NCBI GenBank assembly: GCA_900618795.1
Contig: UYJD01000012.1
Coordinates: 460,855-524,854, forward strand
Length of the DNA: 64,000 bases
Direction: 5' to 3'
Source of the DNA: Cyanodermella asteris
Taxonomy: Eukaryota; Ascomycota; Lecanoromycetes; Ostropales; Stictidaceae
The notes beneath the pieces are model-generated. The model was not told the origin of the DNA. It searched no databases and saw only the letters and a list, made by a program, of their open reading frames with translations. This document shows positions 49,501-59,437 of the stretch, one piece after another; the first letter of the stretch is position 1; each line of letters starts with the position of its first letter. Position numbers and translations under genes: made by a program.

Positions 49501-50505
49501 GTCGTTCATAGTGGCTGATGGGGCTATAAACGGTTCATTGTTGTATGCAGTACGGTGAGGAGGGGGCGGTGGAGGAGGGCCGTCATCTGCGTCGGGCATA
49601 GATTCTGATGATGGTACCCTTGAGAAGTGATGAGGAGGAGGTGGCGCGGGAGCGTCCATGTTTGCGGATGGCTCATAAGAGTTGTAGTCGACCTGCTGAT
49701 CATAGTAGGACTCTTGAGGTGGGAGATAGCTGCCTCGCCGACTATGCGCAAATTGTTCCGACACGAACTGCCCTTCGTGTCGCTGGTAGCTATTTTGCCG
49801 GCTTGGAGTATCGTCATATGATTGAAAGCTCTCTCTGCGATCAGACGTCTGAGTGTAATCCCTGTGGCTACCTTGTCGACTCGGCGCATCATCATAGGGC
49901 TGATAACTCACTCTGCGACTGGAAGGCTGGGCAGAACTTTGCGAACTATTTTCCCGGCTGTGTCTCTGTGTAGGCTGATAGCTGAAGTTGTTATTCGTTG
50001 CGTTGCTGATATAGCTCCGATTACTGTCCTGTCTGCTTGGGGCATCTCTCAGCTGGTGCACCCTTGCTGGCTTCGCCTCTTTCTGTGTGCTCCCTCGTCT
50101 TTCATGGCCGCCTCGAGAGATGGGCCGGACGGCTTTGATCGCGGGCGCTTCAACCTTCTTAGCCTCAGGTAAGGCTGCCGAGTATGCTTGGAATGGTTTC
50201 CGAAAAACGCTCTTGTCTTTCTTTGGCGGAGGGGTTGTGTTCTCAGCAGATGTGATGGGACTGGTGCCTCTCGACACAGGCTTGAAGCTTTCATCGAGTA
50301 CTTTGACGAAATTGGAGGGAAACATGCCCACCTTTCTCTTGTCTCGCCTCAGGCGCCCTGTCCACCATTGTCCGTCGCCCGCGTTCAGACATTCAATGAG
50401 ATCACCCTCGATGAAGCCCAGATCTCTCTTGCTCTCACCGCCCCATGAGTAGATTGCTCGACACCAGCAAGGGAATCTCGTGGGAAGCTCAGGCGCCGAA
50501 TCCAT
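46594..50505 (-). CDS. CYK3: Cytokinesis protein Cyk3-like, SH3 and transglutaminase-like (1303 aa)
   Basis: Septation protein that acts at the contractile ring and promotes septum formation in yeasts. Residues about 12-68 are an SH3 domain (AIYSWGGESKRDLGFIEGDLIE, split: AIYSWGG, GFIEGDLIE, GMFPSNFVKV). A long disordered middle rich in Ser, Pro, Gln and Tyr follows, with polyproline runs that could bind other SH3 proteins. A transglutaminase-like domain has Cys874 in RRGCPAEVA, His917 in NHWWNAV and an Asp about 15 residues later in RIMDCS. A C-terminal beta-rich domain follows. Yeast Cyk3 is thought to work without transglutaminase activity; here all three triad-type residues seem present, although the spacing around Cys874 is unusual. 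I chose the ATG at 50505 over the upstream frame because the SH3 domain starts soon after it. No intron. Confidence 0.88.
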   Translation of the reverse strand: MDSAPELPTRFPCWCRAIYSWGGESKRDLGFIEGDLIECLNAGDGQWWTGRLRRDKRKVGMFPSNFVKVLDESFKPVSRGTSPITSAENTTPPPKKDKSVFRKPFQAYSAALPEAKKVEAPAIKAVRPISRGGHERRGSTQKEAKPARVHQLRDAPSRQDSNRSYISNATNNNFSYQPTQRHSRENSSQSSAQPSSRRVSYQPYDDAPSRQGSHRDYTQTSDRRESFQSYDDTPSRQNSYQRHEGQFVSEQFAHSRRGSYLPPQESYYDQQVDYNSYEPSANMDAPAPPPPHHFSRVPSSESMPDADDGPPPPPPPHRTAYNNEPFIAPSATMNDRYPAVSRTPSPMPHSPNPGMTPSPLRSAMVDVTDMLDDMAIDMSARRDDDSESPKREPLDPWSPEAFEELRTDPRRKVASRAHTSMEMGGDGSFTSGSAFPNDSGYSSQENTDGWKQRMETRLRANGGLHHTPSGSSSSNEMPPPPPPVRKQGLGSRRPSLGEDQRPATSMTFSENLEDARRKLRSRKSAYELGKEVLGRTFTTKSTNSNATQSTNAHSNTSGQSAHTLMSGQSAGGFSATSAGSYARRKLGSIKRQNRPISVAGTRPDDLDTSQMRPPSQISGPSYHSSHASQNSAAAARPMSAMERPAWANSVVTSGDPLGGLTQASKSTANPPQLKSKRSGFLRKLVDSAKSGAASARNTISSSPTKEARRKSVLPNGVTAISSERNVAEEMGLGSGVDWIQFRRDVNRSNSLSVIERQERQERCDMMNQPVIAAVEALKDCVEGEEGLDGMTVSEPTDFRVLNMQLVDKASRFVTNLPPITTPASLAQGYLCRPYRSDVQRLRAIFTWVSERIACDEDYDGQVDTRRVIQSRRGCPAEVAALVLEMCQAVGLQAEAVNGYLKPPGEVPDVEKAPRPNHWWNAVLVEGEWRIMDCSLASPTNPNRSKYAVSSSQAAHSWYFLIRPLEACFTHIPSHVSQQYLVPPVSPDILMALPCACPSYFKHSLGLINYDTSLLFLSDLDVMQIDFTLPSDVEVYAEVETRAYARDPDGDTYESGETLIKRALAQAQWTNGVKRCTVKAVLPSEDNFGKLKIYAGKRGLMHGIKDNPHSLALSLPIVHSGQSPPYDFFIRHPTPHASRHDLYVAQPQCYRLACGNTFIFAVRQHPSSITGQGPAALPPPSPAFGQSASGAMSPLPFRPGSAMSMTSSSASGSNYVPATGSSAYSNSSSGAGGGNGREKPAKLALQTPSGKILRMTRKAGDVDGEFGGGTWEAYVKVGEKGTWRGLVLADRKATWCVFGEWECV

Positions 50506-51344
50506 TTTCGAGGCGATGCGTGGTCCGCGATGATTTCGATATATCGTATGCAAGAAACTCGAGAGAAAAGTCGGTTCCTGTCCGACAAAAGCCCAAATTG
50601 TCGACGCTCAAGCGCTGGTTGTTTTCATCGGTGCTGGCGCAACAACGCTCCAGAGGTTACGCAGCATGAAGCAAGGTTGTTGGGAAGAAGGAAACGAGGG
50701 AGGCAGCAATCTTGGTTCCACCGGTGTCGTTCGAGATATCCCTGCAATGGTCGACAATGCGCTGAGACAAGACGCTGGCTGACGAGGAGCTGTACCTGCA
50801 ACAGAGTGTGAGTGCCTGCGGCAGTGTTTACATGGGTTGAGGTGGCTGCTGTAGTAACCGCTAGTGCGCCAGGAACCGACGACCGCACGCGCGCGCTGGA
50901 CACTTGGCGCCCGCGGATCTCGACGTCCGTGCGAAACGACCTTTTCCCAGCAACGTGGAAATGCATCAATAATTGTTGATACGGCGGCCGCCACGGTAAA
51001 CAGGTCCTTTGGCCCAGGCATACTAGCTTCGAGCTAGCTGGGTTTCTACGTGGGACGCATAATAGCTCGTGTCGCGAGATGCGACAGGCCAACGCCGTTT
51101 ACCAGACAGAAATCGGTTCGAATTTGCATTTGCGCTTGACCCGGAAAGAGGCTTCGCTGCTGAAATCGTGAAGCGCATGATATTCGAAATTCCGAAATTC
51201 GACACTATATAAGACGCCCTGCGACGCCCTTGAAGGGCTACGGGGACAATTGCCAAGAATCAGTAATGAACCACAGACAGTTCCCTAGCACTCCACGCTT
51301 TTGAACCGAATTGCGCTTCCCATAGTATGTCGAGCACAGAATCA
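50506..51344. other. Intergenic, no gene seen
   Basis: 839 bp between the 5' end of CYK3 and the 3' end of LEU1. It includes a plus-strand CTATATAAG at 51205-51213 with no gene after it, which is probably chance. ORFs here lack motifs. Confidence 0.6.
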
Positions 51345-53702
51345 TCACCACTCGAGAGGTTCCTTAATCTCCTCGCCGCGATTCGTCTTAGGCACCGGAA
51401 CAGCGTCCACCCGGACGGGGCCTTTCCTCTTCAGGTAACCACTGTCCCCAATCCAGGGATACTCTGTCCTTTGTTTCGACTCGTACGTTGCGATCTTGTC
51501 TGATTGCTGCATGGTCAGACCAATGTCATCGAGGCCATTAACAAGGCAGTGTTTCCTGAATTCTTCGACCTCAAAATCTGCAAGCTTGTTGCCATCAGCG
51601 TCGTTGATTGTCTGGTTAGGAAGATCGACCTCGATCTCCTTGCCCGCATCAGCGTCCTTGGCAATCCTCTCGGTAATGGCTTGATCCTTGATGGCGATCG
51701 GAAGCATGCCATTCTTGAAGGTGTTGTTGAAGAAGATGTCAGCATACGATGGAGCAATAACACACTTGATACCGAAATCCAGCAGTGCCCAAGGAGCGTG
51801 CTCGCGAGAAGAACCGCAACCAAAGTTGCGCCCGGTGACGACCAAGATCTTTGCCTTGCGATAGGGCTCTTTGTTGAGAACGAAATCTGGTATTTCGCTC
51901 CCATCCTCGTTGTATCTCCAGGGGTTGAAAAGCGCGGAGCCAAGGCCAGTGCGCTTGATCGTCTTCAGAAACTGCTTCGGAATGATCGCATCGGTATCGA
52001 CGTTTGTTCTGTGCATTGGAGCAGCAATTCCTTTCAGGACTGTGAACTTCGGCAGACCTGCAGATGCACTAGCTTGAGCGCCGTGGCCTCTCTGATCCGC
52101 CTCCGGAGCATCCAAGATCTCTTCCAGATCAGCATCGGAATCGAGCTCTGCAACGTCAGCCTGGACCTCAAGCTTCGGTGATGCCTTTTGAGGAGTAGCG
52201 TTCTTGCCGTGCACCTCGCGAACGTCGGCGAGCTTGCCGACGATAGCACACGCGGCGGCGGAGACTGGAGACATGAGATGAGTGCGACCGCCAGCACCTT
52301 GACGGCCTTCGAAATTTCGGTTTGATGTGCTCGCGCAACGCTCCTTGGGAGAGAGAATGTCGGGATTCATGCCAAGACACATGGAGCAACCGGCTTCCCT
52401 CCACTCGAAACCAGCGTCAACGAAAATTTTGTCGAGACCCTCGGCTTCTGCTTGTTTCTTGACGAGCCCAGACCCAGGCACAACCATTGCTCGCTTCAGG
52501 TTAGGAGCCACTTTCTTGCCCTTGACGATCTCAGCAGCTGCGCGAAGATCCTCAATACGGGCATTGGTACAGGATCCAATGAAGACCTTGTCCAAGACGA
52601 CATCCTTCATCGGTGTGCCGGCTGTGAGACCCATGTATTCGAGGGCGCGGCGCGCGGCATCTTTCTTGGATTCGGTGTCAAAGTCCTCCGGGTTGGGAAC
52701 GGATCCCGTGATTGGGACGACATCCTGAGGAGAAGTGCCCCAGGAAACTGTCGGTGCAATGTCTCTAGCATTGATATAGACCTCCTCATCAAAATTGGCG
52801 CCGTCATCCGACTTCAGGGTCGACCAATACTTGATGGCTTTCTTCCACTCGGGGCTGTCAAACTTGGGAGCCAGAGGGCGGCCCTTCAAGTATTCGAATG
52901 TCGTCTCGTCCGGGGCAACGAGACCGGCACGGGCACCGCCTTCGATTGACATGTTGCAAATCGACATTCTTGCCTCCATGGACAAGCCGCGGATAGCCGA
53001 GCCGCAGAACTCAATGACGGAACCTGTTCCTCCAGCTGTACCAATTTTGCCGATGACATGTAGAATAATGTCCTTGCTACTTACACCTGGTGCTAGCTGG
53101 CCATCGACTTGCACCTTCATGTTCTTCGATCGCTTTGTGAGAAGGGTCTGTGTGGCGAGGACATGCTCGACCTCACTGGTGCCTATACCGAAGGCAAGAG
53201 AGCCGAACGCGCCATGTGTGGACGTGTGGCTGTCGCCGCAGACGACGGTCGTACCCGGAAGAGTGAAGCCCTGCTCGGGACCGATGATGTGCACAATGCC
53301 CTGCCTCTTGTCGCTGAGGCCAAAGTATGTGAGGCCAAACTTTTTCACATTGTCTTCCAGAGTGACGCACTGTAACCTACTATCGGTCTCTTGAACAAAA
53401 CTATCGACAGACTTGAAGTTCTGTCTCGGGGTTGTCGGAACATTCTGCAGCAGTGAGCTTCTCGATACATAGGCAGCAAGACCTCAACAACGTACGTGAT
53501 CTGTGGTGACCAGGGTGCAGTCTGGTCGGCGCACTTTTCGGCTGGCTTTCTCTAAACCCTCAAACGCTTGCGGTGAAGTCACTTCGTGAACCAGGTGTCT
53601 GTCGATGTAGAGCAGAACTGTGCCATCGTCTTGCTGATTCACAACATGGTCCTCGAAAACCTTGTCGTACAAGGTCCTCGGCTTCTGTATCGCACCAGGC
53701 AT
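51345..53702 (-). CDS. LEU1: 3-isopropylmalate dehydratase (768 aa)
   Basis: Second step of leucine synthesis: isomerises 2-isopropylmalate to 3-isopropylmalate through an Fe-S cluster. Two exons, 53702-53496 and 53444-51345, with a 51-bp phase-0 intron (donor GTACGT, acceptor TGCAG). The N-terminal aconitase-type domain has the substrate motif GDSHTSTHG (from 139) and cluster ligands Cys361 (GSCTN), Cys422 and Cys425 (GCSMC). A linker rich in Asp and Glu leads to the swivel domain with [11 protein letters not shown]. The large and small subunits, separate in bacteria, are fused, as is normal in fungi. Length is typical and all ligands are present. I looked for the Leu3 site CCGG-N2-CCGG in the upstream region and found no clear copy. 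Confidence 0.96.
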
Positions 53703-55076
53703 TTTGGTTGTGGGAATAGAAATCGGGGCCGCTTCACTCAGAGAGTGTCAGATCAGTCTGCTGCAGTAGAGGGAACGGGAGAGGTGCGAATTAAAGAGGT
53801 CGAAGGGGGGACAGCAGCGATTCGGGCAGCGCAACAGCGATAACGGCAGCCGAGATAGCTGCAAGGAGCTCCATTTGATGAACTGAAGCTGGGGAAGCAT
53901 TCCGATAGCGGGCGCGTTGGTGCCGCAATTCGCAGCGAGCGACTGTAAGCGGAGTGCACGCCGCCATGATTGGCTGCCGGCGGCCTCTGACGGTCGAAAC
54001 GTCATGGCGCCACGGCGGATCTGCTCCACCACGACCAGGAAATCTCCCCGCTCCGCAGGCGTGCAAATGGCGAGAGCGCTATTTCTCACGATCGACATAA
54101 GTTCATCCTGATCGTGCAAGGTCCAAACCCTGTTCGCTGGACCCGATCCTGCTTTCTTATGCTCTTCGGGCCGAGCCAAATACCCTGCAGTGATAGCATG
54201 TCTGTTCGATCAGGAGCTGGCGAACTGCGAGCTACCTTTTATTGGCATCGAGATTCTGAATAGTAGAGAGAGGGCTTTATAACATGCTCGCTTGCTACTT
54301 GTCTCCTTGGGTGCGCTGCAGCCCAAAGCGTCGTTGAAGGCCTCAGGTAGCCCCCAGATAGAATAACATTTTCTTTGCGTCAAAAACATCTTTCTTTGTG
54401 CAGATCAACGTCTTCTCTGCACCTGAATTGAAGCATTGTTCATCACTTTCATCCTACGTTCATAAAGCACACTTGCTGTACTGCTCTAGAATGACACAGC
54501 ATGAGGAAAATAAGGAGGATTCTATTCTTTATCATTTCGTATCAGTCAAGCATCAAGTCGGTGGTACACAGCAGACTGATGCCTTGACGTCTGAAGATTT
54601 TTGTGTTGCTTGTAAAGCGTGCGAGTTTGTCAGCTGGCCAGGGAAACGATTTGATGATCGTTCTTTGGGTTCGGGACGGCCCAAATCGCCCGCCGTCCTT
54701 GTCACCACTGTGCACGGGCGTATCCAGCGGGCCGATGTTTTGGTGCGTGCAGTGATGAGTAAGGTAACTAGCGCCATCAGTCGGTCGCGTGAAACCATCC
54801 GAGTCCCGAAAAATATTCCTTCGTGTGATGAAGCCAGATAGGCACTCAGGGCGGTTGAATATCCATGTGTCTAGAAGAGTGGAGACCGATGCCACCCCGA
54901 TGAATCGAAATTTCTCAGCCAATTCCAAGAATAATATGTTTGGTTCACAGAGATAGCCAAGGGTCCTGCGATGATGAGATCTGTATATATTCCCACAAGA
55001 CCTTCATCTTTCGAACTCATACACCGTAGCCTGGTCCAGTTCCAACTTACATTGATACACCCACAAAGTCGAAAAG
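53703..55076. other. Divergent promoter region of LEU1 and the SDR gene
   Basis: About 1.4 kb with overlapping ORFs lacking motifs. It holds the LEU1 promoter on the left and the TATA box at 54983 of the SDR gene on the right. Confidence 0.55.
54983..54990 (+). promoter_or_regulatory. TATA box of the SDR gene
   Basis: GTATATAT lies 87 bp before the ATG at 55077. Confidence 0.5.
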
Positions 55077-55871
55077 ATGCCCCGGAGTAATTCAGTTCAT
55101 CCAAATGTGCTGAAGTCATCTCGCACGTTGATATTTGGTGGCACATCCGGTCTCGGCTATGCTGTGGCTTCAGGCACACTGGCAAACGGCGGCAAAGTCC
55201 ACATCTCATCATCCTCCGGTGCGAAGGTTTCCGAAGCAGTCAAAGCACTAGAAGCATTGTATCCCGATCTCGACGTCTCAGGGACTGCAGCCGACCTGTC
55301 TGCTAACGACACCGTGGAAACGAATTTGACCCACGTGCTGGACAACGCGGTAAAGAGTCTCGGTGGACCTCTGGACCACATTGTCTTCACCGCTGGCGAG
55401 TTCCCTGCCTTCAAGCCACTGGATGAAGTGACCGCAGACACGGCGTTCCTGGGCTGGACCGTCAGATACGTCGCACCACTGCTAATTGCAAAGCTCGTCG
55501 CCGCGAACCCCGGCACTTATTTGTCGAAATCGACACAGTCCTCGATAACGCTGACTTCAGGCGTCACAACAAGCCGACCTCGCAAGGGTATCAGCTCCAT
55601 CATCGGAGCCGTAGGTGCTTTGGAAACGATCACAAAATCGTTATCCATGGATCTGGCTCCTATTCGCGTCAATATTGTCCGCGTGGGTACTGTAGTAACC
55701 GAGCTGGTGGAACGCTTCGGACCGGCTGAAATAGCTCCCATGGCCGAAAAGACATTGCAGAGGAGGCTCGGCGAACCATGGGAAGCCGCGGAGGCGTACC
55801 TGTTCAGTATGCGCAGCAGCTATACGACTGGTCAGGACCTCATTGTCGACGGCGGTCTCTCATACATGTGA
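55077..55871 (+). CDS. Atypical short-chain dehydrogenase/reductase (264 aa)
   Basis: Rossmann-fold protein with nucleotide-binding GGTSGLG at 21-27, AADLSANDT near 71 as the acidic loop, FTAGEFP at 104-110 in place of the usual NNAG, and the C-terminal IRVNIVRVG and DLIVDGGLS. The catalytic Tyr-x-x-x-Lys pair is missing: Ile175 and Val179 stand where Tyr and Lys belong (GISSIIGAVGALET). The catalytic Ser161 remains. A subset of fungal and bacterial SDR-like proteins shows the same loss, so this is probably a family trait and not decay. It may bind NAD(P)H as a sensor or act by a different mechanism. No intron. No pathway genes lie nearby. Confidence 0.85.
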   Translation: MPRSNSVHPNVLKSSRTLIFGGTSGLGYAVASGTLANGGKVHISSSSGAKVSEAVKALEALYPDLDVSGTAADLSANDTVETNLTHVLDNAVKSLGGPLDHIVFTAGEFPAFKPLDEVTADTAFLGWTVRYVAPLLIAKLVAANPGTYLSKSTQSSITLTSGVTTSRPRKGISSIIGAVGALETITKSLSMDLAPIRVNIVRVGTVVTELVERFGPAEIAPMAEKTLQRRLGEPWEAAEAYLFSMRSSYTTGQDLIVDGGLSYM

Positions 55872-57619
55872 GAGCGCATTGCGTTGCGACTGCATGATGT
55901 CCGTCGCTGGTGCAATACTGAAACGCACAATTGTATCAATCCACTCCATTTATCTGGCGAGTACGTTGCCAACAATCAGAAGGTGCACGTCCTCATCAAT
56001 TCATTTGAATTTCACAAAGATGCGTCGGCATTGGATCCCACTGTGCGGAAGATGCTAAGCCTCCTGTCGGCAGCGCTGTGTCAAGGCAAGCCCCGAAATC
56101 TAGATTTTCTTTATGACGGTATCTTTTGTAAGCAGGTGGATGGCTCCTTGGAACGCTTTCAGCAGCCATCATCTCCATTGCAAGCATGTTGGTAGGACCA
56201 GGGACTGTTGAATAACGATGTTTGCTTTGCTCAGCTTCGTGGACTGCGTCTATTCTGACAAAGCACTATGGCCCAGAGTCAAGTTCCTGTTAGCATCGAT
56301 GAGCATATTATCAAGTTTCGATGAGGACACAGAGCGGCGTGGTTATGATCAGCCATGCAAGACATTCCAGATCAGTCGGCTCGCGGAGAAAGTCGGTCCT
56401 GGTAGCATCTTATCAAGCCAGTATTATCCCAAAAAGCACCTCTTCGTCCGTACTCGTTCACGGTGGGCTACGCGGATCAGTGCTTAGTCACAGATTGATC
56501 AGAATAGTATGCAACACTGGGCGTGCAAAAGCAGGTAAGCTGACACACCAGGCGGTTTCACTCTGTCGTGCCAAGATTCGGCGAATAATCACCCCGGCAC
56601 AGAGACGTTCCAGAACGGGCGGCGAAGCAAGTGGTACAAAGGTATTGGGCTCAAGGGCATCAGGAATGAATAATGCTTAGTGTTTTTCGACGCTAAGTCG
56701 GCGAAGAGGATTGAAAGGAGATTGCGTGAACTAGAAGGTGGCTTGCAGTCGTTAGGCCTTTCAGAGATGCCACCAGCCAAAGTGGCTGTACCCGTTCGAT
56801 TCTCGGTCTTGGTGCAAAAGTGTTAAACGGCACACATATCACTCATTCCGCCAAACGAAAGTGAAGATAAGAACGCATCAGCCCAATACCGGAACACGAG
56901 GCGAAATCGACGGCACGTGAGGCACGTTGGAATGCAAGCGAGAGAACAGGGGACCGACGGCGATAATATTGACCGGAGCCAAGGAATACGCCAGCAGAAG
57001 GCGTCGACGCGCGTTTGCTCACAGGCAGGACTCCCATTATCAGAGGAGTCAAGGATTCAGCCAGCATCGGGGAGAAATGCAACTGTAAATGCTTGAATTA
57101 TCGGCTGTCCATGCCGTCCGGCTCGCTCTATGTTTGATTGGTGCTGCTCCCCTGCCTCCGTTTTGGTCTCTCCTGTCGCTGCTACCACAACCCATGCCAA
57201 AGTCCATATCTTCAAACTTTTCGTGTATTGCCTTTTGTGTCCTGAACAGGGCTGCCTTGCCACTCGTGCAATGCCCTTCGAGATGTTGCAAACGCGGAGA
57301 CTGAGCACGGCAACGGCGGAGTCCTCTCCTGCTGAACTTACATGATAATGCCAGGCTGTGCATATAGGATCGCTTTCCGCCTCTTATACCAATAAGGTAG
57401 TGAAAATATCCACTCGCCATTCCTTTTTTGTTACGAGGCTGGTCTAGACCACCAAGTCGACTGTGGCCTCTGAAGCTGGTTTCCAGCTGCGCTGACCACC
57501 GTGCTTTATCACTCACGGCCTGTTGCCGTGGTAAGATAAAGGCTGGGTAGCTCGTCCACTTTGTCTCAGGAAACATCCCTAAGCAGCTTTTACGGAACAG
57601 ACTTGACTTGCGACTCACA
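55872..57619. other. Intergenic, no gene seen
   Basis: About 1.75 kb. ORFs on both strands (up to 189 codons, 57049-57618 minus) have no family motif. Probably 3' flank of the SDR gene plus promoter of the F-box-like gene. Confidence 0.55.
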
Positions 57620-58531
57620 ATGACTGGCCTCTTAGACCTACCCGTGGAGATTCGCTGGACGATTTACGAACACATCAGCACTTCATTACGGGAAGAGCAT
57701 GAACAGAGCGTGAAGGCTTTATACTCGAAGCGGATAGCTTTTCTGGGGGCAGTGCGATTGGGTTTCGAGAAGCCAATGTCGAGAGCTCTTCTACAAGCTT
57801 GTCGAAGGCTTCGAGAAGAAGCGACACACTTTGGCTTTTCCCAGTCGGCGTTGAGGATTGACGTGGGACTATGCTTTCAAGCTATGCCGGCGCACTACAG
57901 CGACCGACGGCTTAGTCCAGAATGGGTTCTTCCCGGCAGTGATTCGAGCATACTCGGGACCAACTTTCAGCGCATCTCTCTCCATCCATTCGCCAGCCAT
58001 CTCCGAGAGCTGCAGGTTAGCGGCATGGTCACGTTGCTCCGTGGCAGAGAGCTCAACAGGTATATGATTCCGCAGTCGGTCACGAATCTCCCAGAATTCT
58101 TGAGCTCACTGCCTGGCCTCCGGAAACTTGTGATGTTCATCCGAGCGACCACCTGCGATACGCAATCAGCCGCAGCAATGCCAAAGACCTGGTCCAGCTA
58201 CAGGCGGCTGGCGTCGACACCGTTCTTGCGCGTGGCGTCGGAGACGCCAGCTGACAAGCGGCTCGAGCTGCGATTCGTGGTTTGGCATCCCGCCGTTGGC
58301 CCCGACCAGGTCCTGGACGACTTCACTACTTGCCTGAGCCAGGAGCTAGCCAACGGTCTTGACGTCGGCTTGTACTACAATACGATTGAGCCGAAGCTAT
58401 TGAATTCCAGTTATGAAGATGGTTTGCGTTTCCGGAACCATCATGAAAGCATGGTACAGCCAGGCGACTTGACGCCTGTCGCAGGGTGCAGTTTGAGACC
58501 GAACACTGTGAGATTTGTCGAGGCGTTTTGA
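57620..58531 (+). CDS. F-box-like / 2EXR-type protein (303 aa)
   Basis: The N-terminus MTGLLDLPVEIRWTIYEHI has the LPxEIR-x2-IY core shared by F-box-like and 2EXR proteins, which are very numerous in Dothideomycetes and related fungi. A LLQACRRLREEA segment about 45 residues later is the usual second motif (former conserved Cys-Arg). The rest shows no known domain, but a LRELQVSG...LPGLRKLVMFIRA pattern recalls the leucine-rich tail of this group. If it is a true F-box protein it would link a substrate to an SCF ubiquitin ligase; that is inference. The ATG at 57620 is the first in frame. No intron. Confidence 0.6.
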   Translation: MTGLLDLPVEIRWTIYEHISTSLREEHEQSVKALYSKRIAFLGAVRLGFEKPMSRALLQACRRLREEATHFGFSQSALRIDVGLCFQAMPAHYSDRRLSPEWVLPGSDSSILGTNFQRISLHPFASHLRELQVSGMVTLLRGRELNRYMIPQSVTNLPEFLSSLPGLRKLVMFIRATTCDTQSAAAMPKTWSSYRRLASTPFLRVASETPADKRLELRFVVWHPAVGPDQVLDDFTTCLSQELANGLDVGLYYNTIEPKLLNSSYEDGLRFRNHHESMVQPGDLTPVAGCSLRPNTVRFVEAF

Positions 58532-59437
58532 GTTCCTTGTTCATGGGATTGGCACGGGAGGGGGATCACGCATTTGACGGCCATGTTCTGCACACATAAT
58601 TTTGCATCATTCAGCGTTGGGCGCTACGGCGTTGGGAATATGATTGATCGCCGAGCCGCAGCGACTTGGCTTGCAAGCATGTATACTACGAGCTTAAAGG
58701 AGTTCTCTAGAAGCAGGATGTGTGCGGTTCACGACCGCGAAAGCTTATGACTATGAGAATGCAAAGCAGGGAATAGATCCGCGACTGCCTTCGCCATGGC
58801 GGTGGCTTGCTTACCTTGCTGATCAAACATGAAGATGTGAGCTCGCGCATACAGAATCGCCGGCAATCAAAGAGTCGCCGAGCGTTTCGCGCAGGTGCAC
58901 TGCCGACCGACGGCGAAAGGGAGAGCTGACACAAAGTCTCCTTACTCGGCTCAGCCGCTCACTGTCACAATAGCAAATCATGCGTACAGGAGAAGCTGCT
59001 GTGCCCGAGTAAGCAGGTGGAGACGGCACAGATCTTGAGCTCCGGAGCTGAGCCGTGCATGAAGCATGGCTGGCTACTGTAGCAATATCATGCCTCAGCT
59101 GATAGCCTGGCACAGCAGTAAAGGCGTGCTTTCTGTCCTATTTGGCTCCCGGTGTCTCTGCGCACGTGGCTAAGCTGTCAGCATAAGGAGTACGGACCAA
59201 AATTTGAGCCGTTTGGAGCGTAATTGCTCTCAACATCGCGTGGCCTCGCTCCGCTCAGCAGAGGCCGTGCATTTATTCCTTTGAAATCAGGGTGTCTGTC
59301 ATTTCTTGTTACTCGCGCACCGAAACCGCGCTCAAGAGATTCAAGCAATTGCTTTTCGCAAAAGATGTCTTCTATGGACCTGTCTACCGAACGCGGCGCC
59401 AGGAGTACTGGTCTTCCATCTGTGACTTTGCATGACT
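58532..59437. other. Intergenic, no gene seen
   Basis: About 0.9 kb between the F-box-like gene and the DUF7730 pseudogene. The ORFs are short and lack motifs. Confidence 0.6.

Noticed and set aside
51205-51213. TATA box CTATATAAG on the plus strand
   Set aside because: No plus-strand gene follows; it is upstream only of the 3' end of LEU1.
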